A stretch of 19,633 bases of DNA from CAYLXP01 sp964387425 (GTDB lineage: Bacteria > Verrucomicrobiota > Kiritimatiellia > UBA8416): NCBI GenBank assembly GCA_964387425.1, contig CAYLXP010000104.1, positions 1 to 19,633 on the forward strand, read 5' to 3'. Made by a program: the position numbers and the translations under genes. Positions 14,776-19,633 of this stretch are shown in pieces (the stretch's first letter is position 1; every line of letters begins with the position of its first letter). The notes beneath the pieces were generated by a model that worked only from the letters and a program-made list of their open reading frames with translations, searched no databases and was not told where the DNA came from.

Positions 14776-15026
14776 GGCACAGAGGAGATGGCGCGAATTT
14801 GACGCGGTTCCTGGGAAGGAACCACTGCCAAATTCGCGCCATGGTTGTGCTGGAGGAAGAGGGAGCATGGTGGAGTAGTCTTACCTGCTCCTCTCCCTCT
14901 GAATCCGTCCGCGCAAATCTGAGATTGGCGATTTGAGAGCGTAGTCTGGCTGCAAGCAGGAGTGAATGTTGCCAATCTCGGATTTGCGCGGACCTCTCCT
15001 CCGAGTCTCTGTGTCTCTGTGGTGAG
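14757..15026. repeat. Composite nested inverted-repeat element overlapping a gene end
   Basis: The outer arms 14757-14787 and 14996-15026 match as reverse complements at 26 of 31 bases and carry a CTCACCAC...GAGACAC core. Just inside the left arm, 14788-14842 is a long imperfect hairpin whose ends are ATGGCGCGAATTTG and CAAATTCGCGCCAT. A weaker GGAGCA/TGCTCC pair (14862-14867, 14886-14891) follows. Another inverted repeat, 14907-14929 with 14971-14993, matches at 22 of 23 bases and encloses GTAG-headed sequence at 14941. The element fills nearly all of the 307-base gap before the next GH29 gene, and its left arm supplies the preceding gene's stop codon (14773-14775). No transposase is encoded within, so it would be non-autonomous if mobile. 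Confidence 0.8.
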
Positions 15027-15082
15027 TCTCTTGGTCGATTGGGTTATTGTTGAATGCAAAAGAAAACGTGGAGGGAAGCAGA

Positions 15083-17056
15083 ATGAAGATGGCGATAGGA
15101 GTTGTGGTTGCGTGCCTCATTCTTGTGGTATTGGTTCCGGAATCCAACGCGTTGAGCGTGAAGAGCCGGGGACCGTTGCTGAATGATCCGGAGCGCGAAG
15201 AGGAGTTCATGGATTGGGGGTTGGGGATGTTCGTGCACTGGTCGCACGACTCCCAAATCGGATCCGTGATCAGCCACTCCATGGTGGGAGCATCCGATAA
15301 GTACCTCGACCGTTTCATCAATGAGCTGCCCAAGACGTTCAACCCGAAGAAGTACGATCCCGACGAGTGGATGGAGATTGCGAAGCTGGCCGGGGTAAAA
15401 TACATGGTGCTCACGACCAAACACCACAGCGGGTTCTGTTTGTGGGATACAAAGACCACCGACTTCAGCATCATGAACACCCCCTATGGCAAGGACATCG
15501 TCAAGGAGTACGTCGAGGCCTGTCGTCGCCACGACATGAAGGTGGGTTTCTACTTCTCCCCGGAGGACTTCTACTTCCAGAACAAGATGGGCCTGGTGGT
15601 GCGCCGCGTTGGGCGGACCGAGGAAGAGAAGCCGCCCCTGGCCGTCTACAACAAGCAGCAGCTGGATGAGCTCTTTGGCAACTACGGCCCGATTGATGTG
15701 ATGTTCTTTGATGGTGGCGAGAAGGAGATGTTGACTCAGTACATCCACAAACTGCAACCCAAGTGCCTTGTGACACGCGGCGAGATGGAAACCCCTGAGC
15801 AGCGACTGCCGAAGACCCCGCTTCCCGGTCCGTGGGAATCCTGCTTCACGCTGGGGAATCAATGGCAATTCAAACCGACCAATGATGATTACAAAACGGG
15901 CGGCCAGTTGATCAACATGCTGATTGAAAACCGTGCTAAGGGCGGCAACCTATTGATTAACGTTGGTCCCGAACCTTCGGGGATTATTCCGTTTGAGCAG
16001 GAACGCCGTTTCCGCGAGCTGGCGCTGTGGATGTTTATCAATGATGAATCCATTCACAACATCCGCCCTTGTCCGGTAATCAGTGAGGGGAAGACCTGGT
16101 ACACGCAGTCCAAGGACGGGAAGGCTGTGTACGCATTCCTGACCGAGTTCACCGGCGAGAATCGCTGGCGCTATGGCGATCGCAAGGAGATCCTCCTGAA
16201 AGAGCTTCGGGCCACTCCGGAAACGACAATCTCCGTACTGGGGCATGCCGGCAAAGTGCGCGAGTACAGCAAGACGGCAAACCCTGAGCCGACCTTCAAG
16301 CAGACGCCTGCCGGTCTGGAGCTCTCCGTTATGCGTGCCCAGCGCATCTATAACAACAAGACCTGGCCAAATGCCGTGGTGGTGAAGCTCGAGAATGTTG
16401 AGTTTGTCAACGCCGGCAAAGCGGTCGATTCGACGGAACTTGATGTTCCTGTTTCGCCACTCGAGGAGGCCAAACGTCTCGAGGCGAAAGCGCCCGGCAA
16501 ACCCGTAAAGGGGGCTTCCGGGATCACGTGGTCCAGTCGTCCGGCTCCGGCGAAGAAGAGTGGGGGCGGCCTGGTGACCGGACTCTTTGATACGACCGGG
16601 AAGCTTGTCTATGCCGAGAACACGGGAGGCTCAGCGCTCACGTTCGACGGCATCACCTTCCAGGCGGCCAAGACGGCTGCCGCGACGGTGCTCGGGGTAA
16701 GTGAGCCTTCCTACAATAACTACCACGTGGACGGCTACGTGAGTGACACGGGAATGTACCCTTCCCCCAAGACCGTGAAGCCAACCCTGAGCGGGCTCAC
16801 GGTTGGGAAACGCTACCGGGTCCAGGTGCTGTGCTACGACATGCGGAAGAACCAGAACGGTCAGCACATTCTCGTCGATGGGCAGGACCTCGGCCGTTTC
16901 GGCAACGGGCCGGATGGGGCGGGACTCTTGGTGACGGGGACGTTTGTTGCGAAGGGAGCAACGCAGTCATTCAAGCTCCAGCGAACCGAAAAGGACGGCA
17001 AGACGTTGGACGATGAGGTGCAGCTGAATGCGTTGGTGGTGCACCAGGTTGAGTAG
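15083..17056 (+). CDS. Alpha-L-fucosidase, GH29, with C-terminal beta domain
   Basis: A secreted GH29 fucosidase with an accessory domain. I chose ATG 15083 (GAGGGA 6 bases upstream, M-K-M-A-I-G-V then a hydrophobic core) over an in-frame TTG at 15047. Family marks, numbered from 15083: G-M-F-V-H-W-S at 48-54, T-K-H-H-S-G-F at 112-118 (Ser where Asp is usual), Y-G-P-I-D-V-M-F-F-D-G-G with nucleophile Asp210, P-W-E-S-C-F-T with Glu252, and G-G-N-L-L-I-N-V-G-P. A middle beta region runs to about 450, then a low-complexity Ala/Pro/Lys/Gly linker. The last ~140 residues have L-V-Y-A-E-N-T-G-G-S-A, L-T-V-G-K-R-Y-R-V-Q-V and V-Q-L-N-A-L-V-V-H, resembling a beta-sandwich domain repeated on PVC secreted proteins, possibly carbohydrate-binding. 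It is the largest of the four GH29 proteins. Confidence 0.92.
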   Translation: MKMAIGVVVACLILVVLVPESNALSVKSRGPLLNDPEREEEFMDWGLGMFVHWSHDSQIGSVISHSMVGASDKYLDRFINELPKTFNPKKYDPDEWMEIAKLAGVKYMVLTTKHHSGFCLWDTKTTDFSIMNTPYGKDIVKEYVEACRRHDMKVGFYFSPEDFYFQNKMGLVVRRVGRTEEEKPPLAVYNKQQLDELFGNYGPIDVMFFDGGEKEMLTQYIHKLQPKCLVTRGEMETPEQRLPKTPLPGPWESCFTLGNQWQFKPTNDDYKTGGQLINMLIENRAKGGNLLINVGPEPSGIIPFEQERRFRELALWMFINDESIHNIRPCPVISEGKTWYTQSKDGKAVYAFLTEFTGENRWRYGDRKEILLKELRATPETTISVLGHAGKVREYSKTANPEPTFKQTPAGLELSVMRAQRIYNNKTWPNAVVVKLENVEFVNAGKAVDSTELDVPVSPLEEAKRLEAKAPGKPVKGASGITWSSRPAPAKKSGGGLVTGLFDTTGKLVYAENTGGSALTFDGITFQAAKTAAATVLGVSEPSYNNYHVDGYVSDTGMYPSPKTVKPTLSGLTVGKRYRVQVLCYDMRKNQNGQHILVDGQDLGRFGNGPDGAGLLVTGTFVAKGATQSFKLQRTEKDGKTLDDEVQLNALVVHQVE

Positions 17057-17125
17057 GGGGGATTGGGGATTCACGAGAGGGCAGATAGCATGGGTCATTC
17101 ATCGGCTTCCAGTTTGCGGCGACGC

Positions 17126-17315
17126 CCCCACCGACCTTGTGTCGGTGGGGCGCAGAATTCCGGAGCAACCACGTCATGGGCCAGCCAGACTGAGCCCGAA
17201 GGGAGCGAGTATCGCGCGAAGCTCTCCCCTCGCACGTTACGGGCTCTCTGTGGCTTCCTTGTCCCCTCTTCGATGGTCGATCTCCGGTCCCACCGACGCA
17301 AGGTCGGTGGGGACC
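17126..17315. repeat. Inverted pair of CCACCGAC/GTCGGTGG hairpins
   Basis: The left hairpin (17126-17150) is CCCCACCGAC, loop CTTGT, GTCGGTGGGG. The right one (17286-17315) is GGTCCCACCGAC, loop GCAAG, GTCGGTGGGGACC, nearly perfect. Read on the - strand the right loop is CTTGC, so the two units are the same sequence in opposite orientation, ~135 bases apart. The pair lies in the region preceding the last sulfatase, and the sulfatase reading frame stays open through all of it. Confidence 0.85.
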
Positions 17316-19552
17316 GTCTGTCTAGAGGGACAGTTCCGGTTAGGGCCTTTGCGGGAGTTCTGTTGATTAGCCTTGCGCTAGCCACCGCCACGCGGGCCGC
17401 TCCGCGACCCAACATCGTCCACATCCTGACCGATGACTTTGGATGGCAGGATCCGGTCTGTTTCGATGTCGATGGCGAGACGCCGTACGAGACGCCGAAC
17501 CTGGACAGGATGGCGAAGCACGGGCGCAAGTTCATGCAGGCCTATTCGCCGGCACCGACCTGCTCACCCTCGCGTGCGGCATACATCTCCGGTCAGTACC
17601 CGGCACATACCGGGATCTACCACGTCTACGGCGGCAAGCTTCCCCGCGCCTACTACGAGAAGATTCCGAGGGTGACCAGCCACATCAATCCATTTTACCC
17701 GTATCGCTTGCCGTTGAGCGAGATGACAATCCCGAAGGAGCTGAAGAAGGCGGGGTACACAACCGGACACGTCGGCAAATGGCACCTGGGGGGGCGCAGT
17801 AATGGCTACCCCTTTCCGGGAGACTACGGATTTGACCTCGGCTATATCGAAGACCTGGACAGGGGAGGGTGCTACTACCCCGATCCTGACATCTGGGGGC
17901 CGCGGGACGATCCGCGCGCAATCCACAACGGCTTGGCCACCTCAATGAAGCCGGATCGGTTGACGGGGTTTGCGACGAAGGACCCTAACGATCGGTTTCA
18001 GCTCGATGAGGACGGGCGGCCGTTCGACAAGACGCTGGATGTGGCGCTGAAGTGGCTCGAGAAGCATCATGGTGAGCCCTTCTTCCTCAACTACTGCACC
18101 TACTACGTGCATGGTCCGATCCAGACGCGCAACCGTGAGCGCTTTGCTTACTACTGCAAGAAGATGGGGTATGCGTTCCCAACCGATCCCGGAACCATCA
18201 ACAAGGGCCGGACCGACAAGAGTGATCCCTACTATGCGACGATGGTGGACACACTCGACTGGATGATCGGCAAGGTTGTGACCTATCTCGAGGAAATGGA
18301 CGATCCGCGCAATCCGGGGCACAAGCTTATCGACAACACCTATGTCGTCGTCAGCTCAGATAACGGCGGCCTGACCGCGCGCTCGGGGGGCTACGTAACG
18401 GACAACTCGCCGCTGCGGGGCGGTAAGCAAAACATCCACGAGGGTGGCGTGCGGATTCCGTTTGTCGTCCGCGGCCCGAAGGTTCCCAAGGATTCTGTCT
18501 GCGAAACTCCGATTTGCCTGATCGACCTCTACCCGACCTTTGTTGATATAGCGGGACTACCACCATCGAAGAACGCGAAACTCGATGGTTGCAACATTCG
18601 ACCGCTGATCGAAGGCAGGGAGTCCGTTGCCCGGTTCGCGGACGGTCGGGAGCGGGATAGTATCTACTTCTACTTCCCCAGCTATCACCACGCGGCCGGG
18701 GCGTTGCGCAAGGGACCGTGGAAGCTCTATCGCAACGTGGCGCCCGGAATCAATGATGCGCCGGAGATCGAGCTGTTCCGGCTCTACAACGACGACGGCA
18801 GCTTTGCGGATGTCGGTGAGCAGAACAACCTGGCCGACTCGATGCCGGAGCTGAAGAACCAGCTCTTGGACGAGCTGAACGCGTTCCTCGATGCAGCGGA
18901 CGTTACCTATCCGTACAAGGCCCCTAAGGCCGTCACGCCTCTGCCGGGGCAGGAAAACGTGCCGGCGGTGTTGGATCGCGGCGATGATGGCGATCGCATC
19001 TGGGTGACTGTCGAGACCGGGGAGGGAAAATCGCCCATCGTCGATGCAAAGTTGCTCTACACGGTCAACGGAAGCCTGTTGGAGAACTCGCGAGGTCGTC
19101 GCGAGATGTGGTTTGAGGAGCCGGCGACGATCAAGGGTGGGCGCATTGAGGGCGTTGTGCCTCCGGGTACCTCGCACGCCGCGTTCTGCATGACCGACAG
19201 CGAGGGGTTCCTGGTAATGTCGGAAGAGTTGCCGTCCTACAAGGCAGTGAAGTCCAGCCTTCCGGATTCCTCCATCCTCAAGCACGCTTATCCGTTCCGC
19301 CCGGGGCTCTATGCACTTATCCAGCTTGGCAAAGAGGCCCGCAGTGAGATGAGGCGGTTGAACAAGAAGAGTCAACCCTTGCTTAGCGCAATCAAGAAGG
19401 CAGAGCTCATCTACGCGGTTGACGAAGCAAGCGACAAGGAGTACTGCGACTCCATGCGTTCGCTCCGCAACGCGATCCGCGACTTGAAAGGCATTGTCCC
19501 GCAAGCAGACAGCAGGTATCTTAATCTCTTCCAGCAGGGCGGCGCATTCTAG
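17273..19552 (+). CDS. Secreted S1-family sulfatase with C-terminal beta and helical extensions
   Basis: A formylglycine-dependent sulfatase removing sulfate esters outside the cytoplasm. Numbering from ATG 17273: basic n-region, hydrophobic segment about 24-41 (F-A-G-V-L-L-I-S-L-A-L-A), R-P-N-I-V-H-I-L-T-D-D with metal Asp54-55, C-S-P-S-R at 97-101 (Cys97 to formylglycine), G-H-V-G-K-W-H-L-G, and metal pair Asp363-Asn364. After N-N-L-A-D-S-M-P-E comes a beta domain shared with the fragment at the left edge, then an Arg/Lys/Glu-rich helical tail. The start is uncertain. The frame is open back to TTG 17063, and ATG 17090 has the better ribosome-binding site (GAGAGG), but it would put about 84 residues before the signal peptide. 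I prefer 17273 on signal-peptide grounds. Either way a repeat hairpin is translated into the n-region. Confidence 0.9.
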   Translation: MVDLRSHRRKVGGDRLSRGTVPVRAFAGVLLISLALATATRAAPRPNIVHILTDDFGWQDPVCFDVDGETPYETPNLDRMAKHGRKFMQAYSPAPTCSPSRAAYISGQYPAHTGIYHVYGGKLPRAYYEKIPRVTSHINPFYPYRLPLSEMTIPKELKKAGYTTGHVGKWHLGGRSNGYPFPGDYGFDLGYIEDLDRGGCYYPDPDIWGPRDDPRAIHNGLATSMKPDRLTGFATKDPNDRFQLDEDGRPFDKTLDVALKWLEKHHGEPFFLNYCTYYVHGPIQTRNRERFAYYCKKMGYAFPTDPGTINKGRTDKSDPYYATMVDTLDWMIGKVVTYLEEMDDPRNPGHKLIDNTYVVVSSDNGGLTARSGGYVTDNSPLRGGKQNIHEGGVRIPFVVRGPKVPKDSVCETPICLIDLYPTFVDIAGLPPSKNAKLDGCNIRPLIEGRESVARFADGRERDSIYFYFPSYHHAAGALRKGPWKLYRNVAPGINDAPEIELFRLYNDDGSFADVGEQNNLADSMPELKNQLLDELNAFLDAADVTYPYKAPKAVTPLPGQENVPAVLDRGDDGDRIWVTVETGEGKSPIVDAKLLYTVNGSLLENSRGRREMWFEEPATIKGGRIEGVVPPGTSHAAFCMTDSEGFLVMSEELPSYKAVKSSLPDSSILKHAYPFRPGLYALIQLGKEARSEMRRLNKKSQPLLSAIKKAELIYAVDEASDKEYCDSMRSLRNAIRDLKGIVPQADSRYLNLFQQGGAF

Positions 19553-19633
19553 AGGGGCCGCAAGTTAGCTAGGGGGGGAAGGATACCACGCATGTGTGAA
19601 CGGCCATATGCTTTGCCACCTATGGCGTGTGCC
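19553..19633. other. Right edge; possible start of a further gene
   Basis: After the sulfatase stop, GGGGGGGAAGG (about 19572-19582) is followed by ATG at 19592 in a frame open to the window edge (14 codons, M-C-E-R-P-Y). It may be the start of another gene, but 42 bases are too few to judge. A GGCCATA/TATGGC inverted pair also lies here and could instead be the start of another palindromic element. Confidence 0.2.

Noticed and set aside
15047..15083. TTG at 15047 as start of the fourth GH29 gene
   Set aside because: ATG 15083 is preceded by GAGGGA at good spacing and begins a normal signal peptide.
18557..19504. - strand reading frame (315 codons) under the last sulfatase
   Set aside because: It is antisense to the conserved sulfatase C-terminal domain and has no supporting motif.
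1..19633. tRNA, rRNA or riboswitch genes
   Set aside because: No gap shows a cloverleaf-like arrangement, rRNA-like sequence or known riboswitch core. The structured gaps are explained by inverted repeats.

Overview
The window holds eleven genes, all on the + strand. It looks like part of a locus for degrading a sulfated, fucose-containing polysaccharide such as fucoidan. From the left it contains: the C-terminal end of a sulfatase; a complete S1-type sulfatase with C-terminal EF-hand loops; an uncharacterised secreted protein; a clan GH-A-like glycoside hydrolase; an alpha/beta-hydrolase sugar esterase; a GH29 alpha-L-fucosidase with a Tat signal; two more GH29 fucosidases; a GH115-type alpha-glucuronidase; a fourth GH29 with an added C-terminal domain; and a second complete sulfatase whose C-terminal domain is paralogous to the fragment at the left edge. 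Every complete gene appears to encode an exported protein.

The likely host is a member of the PVC group (Kiritimatiellota, Lentisphaerota, Verrucomicrobiota or Planctomycetota). The basis is the density of sulfatases and GH29 enzymes, EF-hand tails on a sulfatase, a Tat-exported GH29, a GC-rich sequence, and no SusC/SusD pair of the Bacteroidota kind. This is an inference; the window has no rRNA or other marker gene. It also has no transporter, regulator or sulfatase-maturating enzyme, which would have to lie elsewhere.

Proposed division of labour: sulfatases strip sulfate esters, the esterase removes acyl groups, the GH115-like enzyme removes glucuronic acid branches, the GH-A-like enzyme may cut another linkage, and four divergent GH29 enzymes release fucose from different linkage contexts.

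The intergenic DNA is as striking as the genes. Every gap of more than 100 bases holds a paired inverted palindromic element, at 550-705, 2600-2790, 9328-9396, 10960-11038, 14757-15026 and 17126-17315. Several units begin with GTAG followed by a hairpin, as in REP sequences, and the two arms of several pairs differ by compensatory base changes that preserve the stems. One composite supplies the stop codon of the glucuronidase gene, and another sits within the open N-terminal frame of the last sulfatase. Heptamer tandem repeats lie at 511-531 and 4369-4417. Gaps of 15-38 bases carry no such element, which suggests tight units at 4436-9270 (GH-A, esterase, GH29) and 11066-14775 (GH29, GH115).
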